Source: a virus. From it: DNA of 64,000 nt. The stretch covers positions 22,962-86,961 of IMG/VR virus record IMGVR_UViG_3300034279_000305; one strand, given 5' to 3'. Shown here piece after piece: positions 1 to 7,947 of this stretch (the stretch's first letter is position 1; the number at the start of each line of letters is the position of its first letter). The notes under the pieces were generated by a model. That model was not told the DNA's origin and did not search any database. It was given only the letters and a program-made list of their open reading frames with translations. The position numbers and the translations under genes are program-made.

Positions 1-322
1 CCTTCACCTTTATCTCTGCTATGTATCCAGGAGTAACTCCTGCGACCTCGTTGAGAGTCGGAGTGTCGCTCATTACGAACCTCTCGGCAGCCTGAGCAGT
101 CACAAAATCCTTTAGGTAGACGTCCCAGTCATGGACTTCTTCATATAGGAATAGAGACGCGAAACATCCACCAGTCAAGATAGATTCTTTGAAATATGGA
201 TAGGTATCGGTTGGTAGGTCGGATAGTAGTTCGCGCAGTTTCTTCTGCGCGATATCCTTCACGGACTCGATTTCTTTACGTTCAGCGTCAGAGAATGTAG
301 CGATCAAAATAATTTCCTTCAT
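1..322 (-). CDS. Nucleotidyltransferase-like phage protein (partial, C-terminus off window)
   Basis: The ATG at 322 opens a frame that runs off the left edge, giving about 107 residues. Residues 50-52 are TGG and residues 65-67 are D-W-D, followed by VYL. A GG...D-x-D arrangement is typical of nucleotidyltransferase-fold proteins that are common as unassigned genes in T4-like phages. The start is supported by a strong promoter immediately upstream (334-362). Substrate is unknown, and the fold call is an inference from a short motif. Confidence 0.6.
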   Translation of the reverse strand, partial: MKEIILIATFSDAERKEIESVKDIAQKKLRELLSDLPTDTYPYFKESILTGGCFASLFLYEEVHDWDVYLKDFVTAQAAERFVMSDTPTLNEVAGVTPGYIAEIKVK

Positions 323-333
323 AATATAAACAC

Positions 334-362
334 ATTCTACCGTAAATTGGTGGAAAAGTCAA
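334..362 (-). promoter_or_regulatory. Early-type promoter, TTGACT-17-TAGAAT
   Basis: On the minus strand TTGACT (362-357) is followed by exactly 17 nt and TAGAAT (339-334). It sits 12 nt upstream of the nucleotidyltransferase-like gene. Confidence 0.75.
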
Positions 363-1798
363 GCGATATTTGGAATAAATCCGAACGTAGATGTTTCTTT
401 TTTGATTGTCGCTGGGATGAGTGCATCTACCAGACTGTTCATATTGAACACCTGCGGAGCGATGAGTGTGATGACATCACACGCAGTAAATGGATTCTGC
501 CCAGACAGAATCTTGACGATCTTGTCGATGCAGTTAAATACAGTGCCGACGATTGGGATTGCCTTGACAAATCCAGGAGCAGCATCGATGAGAGCATGTA
601 TCTGTGCAATCAAACTACCGCGGAAAATGCGTCGCGCCTTGTCGATGTAGTAATCGAAGGCATCCTCCAGTTGGTGGAACAGATATTCCTTACCGAAGTG
701 CACCTTGTTCTTCTTGAGTTCAGTCGATATATCGCTTATGCCAATCATACTACCGACGCTACCGAGAAATGGTATACTGATGCCAAGCACTGTATTGATG
801 CCATCATCCAATAGACTCTGCGCTGATAATATCTTGTCGTTGATCTGTTGCTGCGCTTCTTCCTTCGCAATCTCGGATAGATTACCGTCAGCAATGGACT
901 CTGCTAATGTCTTTGCGCTGGTAATCTGACTGGCGACAGATGTCTTAATAGAATCAAGAGATGCCTTGATGGCAGTCTCGATAGCAATTGTTGGATCGAC
1001 ACCACTTAGCACTGCCTTGATTGCAGTACCAATAACTGGGATATTCTCTAGCAGACCGACGATTGCATTGATAGCACTACCAATCCAGTCGTTGAGAGTC
1101 TTATTCAACCAGTCTTGTGCCTTCTGCCATACCTCTTCCGCAGTCATCTCTGGAACATTAACGCCAAGTTTACCATCAAATCGATACGACAATCCAAGGA
1201 TAGATGCTGCTGATGTAATGTTGCTGGCAATTGCTGCCTTGATGGTAGCATTACCAGATGGCGTGAACATGTCACCAACTACAGCGCCTGGAGCAAATGG
1301 TAGTGGTATATCGAGGGGTGTTGGTATACCGAGAACACCGATGATCTCAGTCAGAATCTCGACAACCTTCTTCTTGAAGAATTGCTCGATGTTCTTGTGG
1401 ATCTCTCGTGCCCGATACTTTGCCTCCATCTCTTTCGAGTGCAGGACAGAAAATGGTCGGGGAGATAGGAATGATTGGATTTGGTCGATTAACTCCTCGA
1501 CCTGCATCATTTTGTCCAGCACATCCAGCACTTGCTCTGGTGCCAAACGCTCGAGTGCAGTTGTCAGGTTTGCAGCATCAACAGAACTGATGTATCCCTT
1601 CGTTCTGATTATAGTACGCTTCTGGTTAGAGATGTCATCCTCCGCAGCGTTCATTGCTGTTGCCAACTGGGATTTTATCTGTCCTGGAAGTTGCGAGACG
1701 CCTCGGAAATACTCGTTTAGATTTCCGAGCGACAAATCTCCTCCTGCACCTGCACAGTCGAGATTAGATACGATGGGGAGTTGGATCGTTACTGTCAT
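359..1798 (-). CDS. Conserved phage protein, putative virion component
   Basis: This 479-residue protein is not assigned to a family. It has no N-terminal signal peptide but long Ala/Ile/Gly-rich amphipathic or hydrophobic stretches in its central and C-terminal parts (roughly residues 160-300 and 320-450), resembling phage proteins that contact membranes or pack into the particle. It is downstream of a two-TM membrane protein (1808-2014). A virion role is an inference. A 411-codon frame on the opposite strand over the same DNA is treated as an antisense shadow. Confidence 0.7.
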   Translation of the reverse strand: MTVTIQLPIVSNLDCAGAGGDLSLGNLNEYFRGVSQLPGQIKSQLATAMNAAEDDISNQKRTIIRTKGYISSVDAANLTTALERLAPEQVLDVLDKMMQVEELIDQIQSFLSPRPFSVLHSKEMEAKYRAREIHKNIEQFFKKKVVEILTEIIGVLGIPTPLDIPLPFAPGAVVGDMFTPSGNATIKAAIASNITSAASILGLSYRFDGKLGVNVPEMTAEEVWQKAQDWLNKTLNDWIGSAINAIVGLLENIPVIGTAIKAVLSGVDPTIAIETAIKASLDSIKTSVASQITSAKTLAESIADGNLSEIAKEEAQQQINDKILSAQSLLDDGINTVLGISIPFLGSVGSMIGISDISTELKKNKVHFGKEYLFHQLEDAFDYYIDKARRIFRGSLIAQIHALIDAAPGFVKAIPIVGTVFNCIDKIVKILSGQNPFTACDVITLIAPQVFNMNSLVDALIPATIKKETSTFGFIPNIA

Positions 1799-1807
1799 AA
1801 GAGATAT

Positions 1808-2014
1808 TTATTCCTTATTCATAAGACTCTTATGTATTTCCGCCATACGAATTATGAGATTGGCAACAGCAAGTACGAAGCAGATAGGAAGCATCGCAAA
1901 GAAGTTGGTCTGTCCAATTGCAGTACCAACGATAATGAAGTGTGCAGCAGCAATTCCTAGCGCGAGTAGGACTGCGTCTGCCACAACCTTCATGGATAGA
2001 TTAACAAACATCAT
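1808..2014 (-). CDS. Small membrane protein, two predicted TM segments
   Basis: Encodes 68 residues. Hydrophobic stretches near residues 8-30 and 35-57 look like two transmembrane helices, with a short polar, basic C-terminal tail. The start ATG overlaps the TGA of the upstream gene, so translational coupling is likely. No family is recognised; a holin-like or envelope-modifying role is possible but unsupported. Confidence 0.7.
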   Translation of the reverse strand: MMFVNLSMKVVADAVLLALGIAAAHFIIVGTAIGQTNFFAMLPICFVLAVANLIIRMAEIHKSLMNKE

Positions 2015-2550
2015 CGACCGACCAATATATCTAAACCACGCTCCTGCCAGTTATCGCAGATATCGTTCGAGTGTTCCCAGAGCATATCGTAATACTCGTC
2101 GCTGTCCTCTTCCAGTTCCTCGAGAGCAGGAACCTCGCGTCGAATCATTGCTTCGATTTGGTCAGAGTCTAAGGATGAACCAGTGTCTCCGAGAGCAGTG
2201 AAAATGTGGTATCCAATGAAGTTCGGACACTCATCCTCGTATTCGATCTCGAGTCTTGCATCAGGATCGATTGCGATAATCTGGTCTGCCATCCACTGAA
2301 CAAAATGTTGCGGCCAGTCCCATGCGCTAACTACACGCACGCAATTGTCCCATACCGTGTCAACATAGCAATACTTAGATCCGATGTTTTCCAGCATCCA
2401 GTCCCAAGTGATGTCTTCCTTGGCGACATCGAACAATGAGGTTACTGATGCGTGCGGATCAGTATCTATCTTGGCAAACCACTGATTGACAAGATCCATT
2501 GCCTGTTCGTTGCAAACGAAAGCAATTCTAGTAGTAACATTATTCGCCAT
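2011..2550 (-). CDS. Acidic phage protein, possibly YubB/Api92-like
   Basis: Encodes 179 residues rich in Asp, Glu and Trp. The central part, with repeated W residues, an SAWDWP segment and then an IEYEDECPNFIGY segment, resembles the ferredoxin-like YubB/Api92 type of phage/plasmid protein; that assignment is tentative. It is the first gene after the promoter at 2576-2604 and is coupled to the downstream membrane protein by ATGA. Function is unknown. Confidence 0.65.
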   Translation of the reverse strand: MANNVTTRIAFVCNEQAMDLVNQWFAKIDTDPHASVTSLFDVAKEDITWDWMLENIGSKYCYVDTVWDNCVRVVSAWDWPQHFVQWMADQIIAIDPDARLEIEYEDECPNFIGYHIFTALGDTGSSLDSDQIEAMIRREVPALEELEEDSDEYYDMLWEHSNDICDNWQERGLDILVGR

Positions 2551-2575
2551 AACAATCTCCTTATCGTATACACAC

Positions 2576-2604
2576 AGTATACTTCATTTCAGGAGAATTG
2601 TCAA
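2576..2604 (-). promoter_or_regulatory. Early-type promoter, TTGACA-17-TATACT
   Basis: TTGACA (2604-2599), 17 nt, TATACT (2581-2576). The -35 overlaps the stop codon of the upstream methyltransferase-like gene, showing how compactly promoters are fitted between operons. Confidence 0.8.
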
Positions 2605-3260
2605 GCCATTTTTGAGTAATTTTGTGAAGTTTTTTTGAAGCATGCCCATGCTGCTTCTTGGAACTCGTCTGTCATATGAGAGGAGAGTCCATACTTATCG
2701 ACTGCGATAGAGATATCTTTATACTTAATCTCGCACCAGCGCCATACATTGTCCTTGACATATGCATCGTAGTATTCGTTGTCAATCACGTAGTCGTGTG
2801 CCATGATAATATCGTCTGTCTTCAGAATACGAGAAAACAGATTAAACTCAGCAGGTTTATTACCGCCATCGCATAGCACGAGAGTCTGTCCATCACTCTG
2901 AATGTAGTCAAAGATGCGATCCAGATCCTCGAATGCATCCATTACTCGAACATCGACACCTCTGTTGCGCAGTCGATCTGCATGTTGAGTTTCTCTAATG
3001 TCATATGTGATGATTGGGGTATCACGGACCTCTGCACCGTTGGTAAAAATGATGTCTGTAAGTGCAAGTGTGAGTCCACCCTTTGCAGTACCAATCTCTA
3101 GGACGCGAGTGATGTTCTCTTGTGCAAATAGTTTATCAAATGCAGCGTAGAAGTTCTTGTTCTGTTGCGTGAAGATACCATTATAGATGCCACCACCCCA
3201 TTGGTGCTTCCAGTTGGGAAACTCTGATTCGAATGCTTCTTTGGGAATTTCAAACGCCAT
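2601..3260 (-). CDS. CmcI-like SAM-dependent methyltransferase family protein
   Basis: Encodes 219 residues. Residues 52-62 (VLEIGTAKGG) form a class I methyltransferase motif I; LCDGG at about 129-133 and AHD at 154-156 match the cephalosporin hydroxylase/CmcI-type subgroup, which binds SAM and a metal. Such proteins often sit beside glycan or secondary-metabolite genes. Here it directly follows a 2OG oxygenase (start adjacent to that gene's stop), suggesting the two act on related substrates. The substrate is unknown. Confidence 0.75.
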   Translation of the reverse strand: MAFEIPKEAFESEFPNWKHQWGGGIYNGIFTQQNKNFYAAFDKLFAQENITRVLEIGTAKGGLTLALTDIIFTNGAEVRDTPIITYDIRETQHADRLRNRGVDVRVMDAFEDLDRIFDYIQSDGQTLVLCDGGNKPAEFNLFSRILKTDDIIMAHDYVIDNEYYDAYVKDNVWRWCEIKYKDISIAVDKYGLSSHMTDEFQEAAWACFKKTSQNYSKMA

Positions 3261-3826
3261 CAGAATCCTCCATATGACCAGTGGACGGTGGAGTAACGAA
3301 TACCCGACGTTAGTTCATCCACTTGGTGTCTAATATATGAGGGAAATACTAATAGATCCCCCTGATCAAAATCGAATGATGCTCGTTTCTCGTCCACTGT
3401 CAATGCAAATTTACCACCTTCGAAGGAACCACGATCAGAGAGCAGCACGATTGCGCTGATTTTTCTAACTGGTCGAGAAACGTGGTTGGCATAATTTGTC
3501 GGGTAGATAATGTCGTGGTGCATCTTAAATTTACCACCAGCATTGTAACGAATGAAGTTGTTCTCACTACAATGCTCGAAAATATTGATGTTCCACATCT
3601 CTTCGTTGAGTTGTGCAACTGCTTGTTTAACTTTAAGACAATATGGATTTGTAGGATTAATCATGCACTGCTCAGAGGTGCGTGCATCGTTGACTCCAGA
3701 ATTATATCCACCAGTGGTTTGACTTGGGGCGAGAGGTTTCTCGAGTTGCTCTTTAATAAACTCTTCTGCCTCTTGCTTCATATAACCACGCCAGATAAAG
3801 GCAGGACCAATTCTCTCAAATGCCAT
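3260..3826 (-). CDS. 2OG-Fe(II) oxygenase (PKHD-type hydroxylase)
   Basis: Encodes 188 residues with the non-haem iron triad visible: H103-x-D105 in MHHD, H167 in IRHQV, and R177 as the probable 2-oxoglutarate-binding residue. The double-stranded beta-helix core spans about 90-185, with GGKF and FPSYIRH as family signatures. Such prolyl/asparaginyl hydroxylase-like genes are frequent in marine T4-like phages; targets are unknown. It is coupled to the downstream CmcI-like gene, both starting with MAFE. Confidence 0.85.
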   Translation of the reverse strand: MAFERIGPAFIWRGYMKQEAEEFIKEQLEKPLAPSQTTGGYNSGVNDARTSEQCMINPTNPYCLKVKQAVAQLNEEMWNINIFEHCSENNFIRYNAGGKFKMHHDIIYPTNYANHVSRPVRKISAIVLLSDRGSFEGGKFALTVDEKRASFDFDQGDLLVFPSYIRHQVDELTSGIRYSTVHWSYGGF

Positions 3827-4149
3827 CAGTAATATATTCCCTTGAATGCTTCTACTGGAATCTCTCCTTTAGGAATGCGATCATTCACATCGTGTTCCAG
3901 GGTGTCCAGTGCGTATTGTGTAATAGATGCTGCCCATTTTTGTTTATCTCCCAAGGCAGAGGTCAAAATATTTTTGGAGATAACTTGGAGGAATGAACCG
4001 ATAGCAATTAGATCCTGTGGATCATCGCAATACTGGATAGATTCACAGATAAAATCGTCAATTTCCTCTATCATAACATGTATTTTCTCTCTCTTCTCAG
4101 AGACAGTTAAACGTCGATGCTGACGAGATGGTATGTTTTCTTCGTTCAT
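3826..4149 (-). CDS. Hypothetical phage protein
   Basis: Encodes 107 mostly helical, charged residues with no recognised motif. It is coupled to the 2OG oxygenase downstream, whose ATG overlaps this gene's stop. AATAAATA lies directly before its start, too close to act as its own promoter. Function unknown. Confidence 0.65.
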   Translation of the reverse strand: MNEENIPSRQHRRLTVSEKREKIHVMIEEIDDFICESIQYCDDPQDLIAIGSFLQVISKNILTSALGDKQKWAASITQYALDTLEHDVNDRIPKGEIPVEAFKGIYY

Positions 4150-4160
4150 GCATCTATTTA

Positions 4161-4349
4161 TTACCCGTCAATACGACCCAATCTGTGAATCAGGTTAGAG
4201 ATAATTGCCACATCTGGATGCGGGTCTCGTTCGCTGACACCTTCTGTTCGCATGCACTCGATAAGATACGAGTGCAATGCACGCTTAATTACTGGATAAT
4301 CTGTTGGTGCGAATGTTCCACCTTTTGCTTCTTTAACCATTAGTCCCAT
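4161..4349 (-). CDS. Small hypothetical phage protein
   Basis: Encodes 62 residues. Its start overlaps the 3' end of the preceding 183-residue gene by 10 nt. It contains a helical middle (about residues 20-32) and no recognised motif. Retained because it fits the tightly packed operon and has no competing frame. Confidence 0.55.
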   Translation of the reverse strand: MGLMVKEAKGGTFAPTDYPVIKRALHSYLIECMRTEGVSERDPHPDVAIISNLIHRLGRIDG

Positions 4350-4891
4350 AGTCCTCTAAAGTAGACACCAAACAGACGGGTGCCATTGTCAATACGCTTG
4401 TTATGTGCCTTCCATCCCTCAACATTGAGGACACCATTTTTGAAGTAAATATCATCGTTACCATCTTCCACCATCTGTTCGAATGTCCATATCATTTCAT
4501 CCATGACCCAGTCCCAACGCTTGTGCCAGTTGCTGTCAGTTTCAAACTCATGTCCTGGATCTTCGGAGGCAGCAAAGCGAAGTTCTTCTGGAACATCTTC
4601 ATCTGCCACGGCAGGTGAACCATGCTTGGTTGCCTTGAGTTGCTTTAACATAGGAAGAATAATCATAGCAAGAGTATCGTCCATACTCCATGTGTCATAT
4701 GGGTCGATACGAATCTCGACTTTCCTCTTATTGAAAAAATATGCGGATATTTCGGTAATTGGTGTATGCTTATCCAACCATTCTCCGAATGCAAAAACTG
4801 CATCATCGTCCTTGTCTTTCCAGAACAGAATCTTTTCTGCAATCTGGTATGGACCGAACCAACGTGGATATGGACCAATGTTAATCTTCAC
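4340..4891 (-). CDS. Conserved phage protein of unknown function
   Basis: Encodes 183 residues. The opening IGPYPRWFGPYQIAEKI and the RIDPYDTWSMDDTLAMIILPMLKQLK block, followed by KHGSP and a W-rich RWDWVMDEMIW segment, are hallmarks of a conserved hypothetical family seen in many T4-like and other large phages. No catalytic motif is evident. It is coupled to the small TM protein upstream. Confidence 0.8.
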   Translation of the reverse strand: MKINIGPYPRWFGPYQIAEKILFWKDKDDDAVFAFGEWLDKHTPITEISAYFFNKRKVEIRIDPYDTWSMDDTLAMIILPMLKQLKATKHGSPAVADEDVPEELRFAASEDPGHEFETDSNWHKRWDWVMDEMIWTFEQMVEDGNDDIYFKNGVLNVEGWKAHNKRIDNGTRLFGVYFRGLWD

Positions 4892-5075
4892 GAGAATTCT
4901 TCGAAAGTTCAGTTAGATACGGATCTTGTCCCCAGTCAAGTGGAATATCCATACCATCGAGTGATTGTGCGATCTTGGTGATGCCATAAACTGCTAGTGC
5001 GGCAACACCAAACACTGCAACATAGGGAATCGCTTCAATTGCCTTGTCCTTTAAATCATCCTTGGTCATTGCCAT
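4881..5075 (-). CDS. Small single-TM membrane protein
   Basis: From the ATG at 5075 it encodes 64 residues with one hydrophobic helix at about residues 14-32, preceded by a charged helix and followed by an acidic tail. It overlaps both neighbours by about 10-20 nt. An AGGAAT ribosome site favours this ATG over the upstream TTG. Function unknown. Confidence 0.6.
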   Translation of the reverse strand: MAMTKDDLKDKAIEAIPYVAVFGVAALAVYGITKIAQSLDGMDIPLDWGQDPYLTELSKNSRED

Positions 5076-5343
5076 CAATTCCTGGAAATATAGTGCTAAT
5101 GCGGGACAAACCGTAATCTTCTAGTTGCTTGTCAGTGCAATACCATGACAGTATAACATCAACTGCATCGATATGCTTCTGAAGTTCGACGTTTTCTGCC
5201 TCCTGATCATCCCAGTTAAACACACCACTACCACCAATCATAAGATCATTAACCCATGACTGGCGACAACGAATCAGTTCGTCTGCGACAATGCGGTCGA
5301 CCTGCTCTATATCAAGTTCTACAGTATACTTACTCATCTTCAT
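5056..5343 (-). CDS. Conserved small phage protein
   Basis: Encodes 95 residues (93 if the second ATG at 5337 is used). The N-terminus TVELDIEQVDRIVADEL and a hydrophobic C-terminal VILSWYCTD segment match a recurrent small T4-like phage protein of unknown role. It overlaps the preceding gene by 14 nt, and both possible starts lie near an AAGG motif. Confidence 0.7.
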   Translation of the reverse strand: MKMSKYTVELDIEQVDRIVADELIRCRQSWVNDLMIGGSGVFNWDDQEAENVELQKHIDAVDVILSWYCTDKQLEDYGLSRISTIFPGIDGNDQG

Positions 5344-5725
5344 TTACCTTCTTATAACGATTGAGAGACCCATCTGCTTCGACTACCATAATCTCGCCAA
5401 GATTTTGTGCCATTATACGTTGCTCGCCTTCTGCTACGATGTGTTCACGTTCGCGCAGAGTGCGCATGACTGCATTGGCAATACCGAACTTGTTGCGCCC
5501 AGTGTCCATAGCATTCTGCGCTGCCTCTGCGCATTCTTTGTAGACGTCGTCGGGTAAAGACCACGAGATATCCATCGCATTACCAAAATCACCTACGCGA
5601 CGCAGATACTCCTGCCCACCATCTACTGAAACAGCACCACACGTGCATGTAACAAAATCGTGGCGATGCTTGGAGACGATCTTATCCCCGCAACTCAAAC
5701 ATAATACTGCATTCTGAACAATCAT
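5330..5725 (-). CDS. Zinc-ribbon phage protein (DUF7695-like)
   Basis: Encodes 131 residues. The N-terminal part has CLSCG at about 9-13 and a TCTCG pair at about 27-31 after KHRHDF, forming a compact zinc ribbon of a type common in T4-like phages (DUF7695-like by recall). The C-terminal half is helical and charged. Probably nucleic-acid or protein binding; no enzyme motif. It overlaps the SWIM-like gene upstream by 4 nt. Confidence 0.7.
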   Translation of the reverse strand: MIVQNAVLCLSCGDKIVSKHRHDFVTCTCGAVSVDGGQEYLRRVGDFGNAMDISWSLPDDVYKECAEAAQNAMDTGRNKFGIANAVMRTLREREHIVAEGEQRIMAQNLGEIMVVEADGSLNRYKKVNEDE

Positions 5726-5949
5726 GATGAAACTTTCTTATGGACCATAGTAATGTGCTTACACTTATTATGGAAATTGAACCCCGTGCAATCACAAACC
5801 CATCCACTCGGAGTCATAGTGGTATGGTAAGTCTTACCCTTGCAGTTGGTATAAGGCCAAGCGAATCCAACTAGATGGTGTTCATTACTGAAGTTGATAC
5901 CAGCAAGAGCAACGGGACGTCGATATGGACTAACACCTGCAACATTCAT
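5722..5949 (-). CDS. SWIM-type zinc finger protein
   Basis: Encodes 75 residues. Near residues 53-65 lies C-D-C-x(6-7)-N-K-C-K-H, fitting the SWIM zinc-finger pattern CxC...CxH. SWIM fingers bind DNA or protein. The start overlaps the stop of a 43-codon membrane peptide (ATGA), and a promoter at 6010-6038 could drive it. Confidence 0.7.
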   Translation of the reverse strand: MNVAGVSPYRRPVALAGINFSNEHHLVGFAWPYTNCKGKTYHTTMTPSGWVCDCTGFNFHNKCKHITMVHKKVSS

Positions 5950-6077
5950 GGGAACATTTCCTTATCATTTAGCATTTCGTCACGCTCTTCAGCAGTAACC
6001 TTATTAGACACTATACCATATATGGTGACAGAAATCAATAGAATTACCAAAATAAAAAGAATATTATCACTGTCCAT
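5946..6077 (-). CDS. 43-residue single-TM membrane peptide
   Basis: A short frame from ATG 6077 to TGA 5946. After a short acidic start (MDSDN) it has one strongly hydrophobic helix at about residues 6-23, then a charged tail rich in Glu/Asp/Lys. Its start lies within the end of the preceding gene and its TGA overlaps the ATG of the SWIM gene, the same coupling used by its neighbours, so it is likely real. Function unknown. Confidence 0.55.
   Translation of the reverse strand: MDSDNILFILVILLISVTIYGIVSNKVTAEERDEMLNDKEMFP
6010..6038 (-). promoter_or_regulatory. Putative promoter, TTGATT-17-TATAGT
   Basis: TTGATT (6038-6033), 17 nt, TATAGT (6015-6010), placed inside the 43-residue membrane peptide gene and upstream of the SWIM finger gene. 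Weaker -35 than the other examples. Confidence 0.5.
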
Positions 6078-6342
6078 AATTAATCACATTCACGAAATCA
6101 AGTTTCTGGTCTTCATCCCAGTCTTTAAGATAGACATTATCCTCGTCAAACATACGAAGATATTCTGCGCTAGTAATCTCACGAGTGGATGAAATCATCT
6201 CGTCGAGATGGAGTTGTGAGAACTCTTTGAAGTCATCGCCTACGCACATCGTTACCTCATCCTTAGCATCGGATGCACTGTTTGCCTCAACGACATATCG
6301 CATACGGAATACGCTAACTGTTTCTACAAGATATTTTGGCAT
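6067..6342 (-). CDS. Conserved small phage protein
   Basis: Encodes 91 residues. The N-terminus YLVETVSVFRMRYVVEA with ASDAKDEV, then HLDEMISS, is a recognisable conserved hypothetical of T4-like phages. No catalytic motif. It starts at the stop of dCMP deaminase (TAATG overlap) and so belongs to that operon. Confidence 0.7.
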   Translation of the reverse strand: MPKYLVETVSVFRMRYVVEANSASDAKDEVTMCVGDDFKEFSQLHLDEMISSTREITSAEYLRMFDEDNVYLKDWDEDQKLDFVNVINYGQ

Positions 6343-6830
6343 TAGTCCAACTTTCCATCATATGTGCGCAACCATGGTTGCCCAGCGTTTACATTAATCT
6401 CTCGTTCTGTCTCGAAAAGCATCACACCTGCCTCTTGGAACATCTCACGAGTGACATCCCAATTGAATCCTTCGCCTTCGCGATTTGGTTTGTAACTGAC
6501 TACCTTCGAAATACCATTTTGGATAATCGACTTAGCACACTCGTTACAAGGAAGGAGAGGCACATACATCGTGCAACCTTCTACGCTATGTGGTGCATTG
6601 TCAAGAGCATTGCGTTCAGCGTGACAAACAAACAGATGTTTAGTTGGGCGATCTTCATAACGCTTGACATCATCTTTAACTCCTCGAGGGAAACCATTGT
6701 ATCCCATAGAGACGACACGCTTCTTATCATCTACGATGACTGCGCCTACTTTCGTGCGAGGGTCGTGTGACCACTCAGCGACGTGCTCGGCGAGGTCAAG
6801 AAATCGTTGTGACCATTTACTCACTATCAT
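6342..6830 (-). CDS. cd: Deoxycytidylate (dCMP) deaminase
   Basis: Converts dCMP to dUMP to supply dTMP synthesis by the ThyX encoded at 29.1-29.8 kb. From the ATG at 6830 it has 163 residues. The zinc site is clear: HAERNA (zinc ligand His, catalytic Glu) followed by LLPCNECA (two Cys ligands). WSHDPRTKVGAVIVD is the nucleotide-binding N-terminal signature. GGGGAAG precedes the chosen ATG; a longer frame upstream lacks conserved residues. Length fits phage dCMP deaminases lacking the extra T4 zinc insert. Confidence 0.9.
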   Translation of the reverse strand: MIVSKWSQRFLDLAEHVAEWSHDPRTKVGAVIVDDKKRVVSMGYNGFPRGVKDDVKRYEDRPTKHLFVCHAERNALDNAPHSVEGCTMYVPLLPCNECAKSIIQNGISKVVSYKPNREGEGFNWDVTREMFQEAGVMLFETEREINVNAGQPWLRTYDGKLD

Positions 6831-7053
6831 CTTCCCCGACGAAATCGTAGGGAACATCTTCGTCCTGCTTACGACCCATATAGTGGTCATCGCTTACGCA
6901 ATAGAACTGTGCCTGTAGTTGACTATTGATAATGGTGCGAGTGACATCACCAGCAAAAGCAACGCATTGCTCTTTGTTTGCAGACTCGTAGACATCCTTT
7001 GCTACGAACTCACCCTCAGTGGTAAAAAGGAATACAATCAACCAATAACTCAT
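6817..7053 (-). CDS. Conserved small phage protein
   Basis: Encodes 78 residues, beginning with a short hydrophobic stretch (YWLIVFLF) and continuing through YESANKEQC and AQFYCVSDDHYMGR to an acidic tail. This is a recurring T4-like hypothetical. It is coupled by ATGA to the membrane protein upstream and overlaps dCMP deaminase by 14 nt. Confidence 0.65.
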   Translation of the reverse strand: MSYWLIVFLFTTEGEFVAKDVYESANKEQCVAFAGDVTRTIINSQLQAQFYCVSDDHYMGRKQDEDVPYDFVGEDDSE

Positions 7054-7283
7054 ACTATAACTCCCACAAGCAAAATACCAACGACGAAAGCATTTACTGC
7101 AATCAACGCTTTATCCTTCATAGCGAACCCAGCATAACCCCAGAGACCAGCACCAGCGATAGAGACCAGAAGATCTACTGTGTGATAATCAAATGCGCGA
7201 CAGGTCGCAGCGACGACGACACATGCAGTTCCTGCCCATTTCACGGTTTCAAGGAACACGTTCTTTTTTACAACTTCACTCAT
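7050..7283 (-). CDS. Conserved phage membrane protein
   Basis: Encodes 77 residues with three hydrophobic stretches (about residues 14-30, 34-52 and 58-77). The start SEVVKKNVFLETVKWAGTA matches a known small T4-like phage membrane family of unknown function. ATGA overlaps join it to both neighbours. Confidence 0.7.
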   Translation of the reverse strand: MSEVVKKNVFLETVKWAGTACVVVAATCRAFDYHTVDLLVSIAGAGLWGYAGFAMKDKALIAVNAFVVGILLVGVIV

Positions 7284-7486
7284 GCGAATTCATCATCCTT
7301 CAAAACCATCACGCCACCAACAAGCATCATCAGAAAACCAACAATCATCTGGACGCCGAAAGCAACTGCGCTTGGGGGATCCCCCGCAACACAGTCAGCA
7401 GCAGCGCGACATTCGACGTAGAAATCTTCAGCGCCGATCGTACCAGCAACGAGGAGAAAACCAGCGAGGAGCAAAATATATTTCAT
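7280..7486 (-). CDS. Small membrane/secreted protein with N-terminal signal
   Basis: Encodes 68 residues. It begins with a signal-like helix (YILLLAGFLLVAGTIGA), then a short Cys-containing loop (C28 and C35 approximately), then a second TM helix (VQMIVGFLMMLVGGVMVL). It is the first gene after the promoter at 7514-7542 and heads a seven-gene run ending near 5.1 kb. Role unknown. Confidence 0.65.
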   Translation of the reverse strand: MKYILLLAGFLLVAGTIGAEDFYVECRAAADCVAGDPPSAVAFGVQMIVGFLMMLVGGVMVLKDDEFA

Positions 7487-7513
7487 AACAAATTCCTTTT
7501 CAAACTATAACTC

Positions 7514-7542
7514 ATTCTACCCTAAAACGGAGATAAAGTCAA
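7514..7542 (-). promoter_or_regulatory. Early-type promoter with shared leader
   Basis: TTGACT (7542-7537), 17 nt, TAGAAT (7519-7514). The transcript leader TTTGAAAAGGAATTTG is nearly identical to the leaders after the promoters at 18131-18159 and 60678-60706. Confidence 0.8.
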
Positions 7543-7859
7543 GCTTTAATTTCATCAAAACCAAACGTAGCACAACGGAACAGTTTTCCGTCTACCTCGA
7601 GGATGTCGCCTACTGACATCGAGGAGCAGGGACCGAGTTTCTCAACCGTAGCACCTTCCCAAAGATTCATGGCAGCGAATGCTTCTTCCATGTCAGCGGT
7701 ATCAACGTTAGCAACGTGGGTATAATACTGGAAGTTCTCTGCCTTGAAGGGGACGGCAAACGAACGGGTGAAGTATGCCTGGATGCGGTCGCTAGTTTCG
7801 CCGTTGTTAACAGCAGTGATTTCAGCATCAGTCAGTTGAATTTGGTAAACCTTAATCAT
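7539..7859 (-). CDS. Conserved phage protein
   Basis: From ATG 7859 it encodes 106 residues (an upstream TTG adds two). The N-terminus IKVYQIQLTDAEI and a C-terminal beta-rich region (VGDILEVDGKLFRCATFGF) are seen in small T4-like proteins of unknown function. Strong AAGGAA site and its own promoter indicate a single-gene early transcript. Confidence 0.7.
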   Translation of the reverse strand: MIKVYQIQLTDAEITAVNNGETSDRIQAYFTRSFAVPFKAENFQYYTHVANVDTADMEEAFAAMNLWEGATVEKLGPCSSMSVGDILEVDGKLFRCATFGFDEIKA

Positions 7860-7885
7860 TTTCAATTCCTTTTCTTATTGTTACC

Positions 7886-7914
7886 ATTCTACCCCAAAAC
7901 GTGGTAAAAGTCAA
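7886..7914 (-). promoter_or_regulatory. Early-type promoter, TTGACT-17-TAGAAT
   Basis: TTGACT (7914-7909), 17 nt, TAGAAT (7891-7886), 27 nt upstream of the 106-residue gene. It lies just downstream of the modification cassette. Confidence 0.8.
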
Positions 7915-7947
7915 GCCCCTAAATGAAAATAATTGCTTTTTTTTGAT

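Noticed and set aside
966-2201. A 411-codon open frame on the plus strand
   Set aside because: It lies antisense to a 479-residue minus-strand gene that fits the surrounding operon, and its translation lacks conserved features. All supported genes here are on the minus strand.
4152-4161. AATAAATA just before the 3826-4149 gene as a late promoter
   Set aside because: It lies only a few bases before the ATG, leaving no room for a transcript start and ribosome site.
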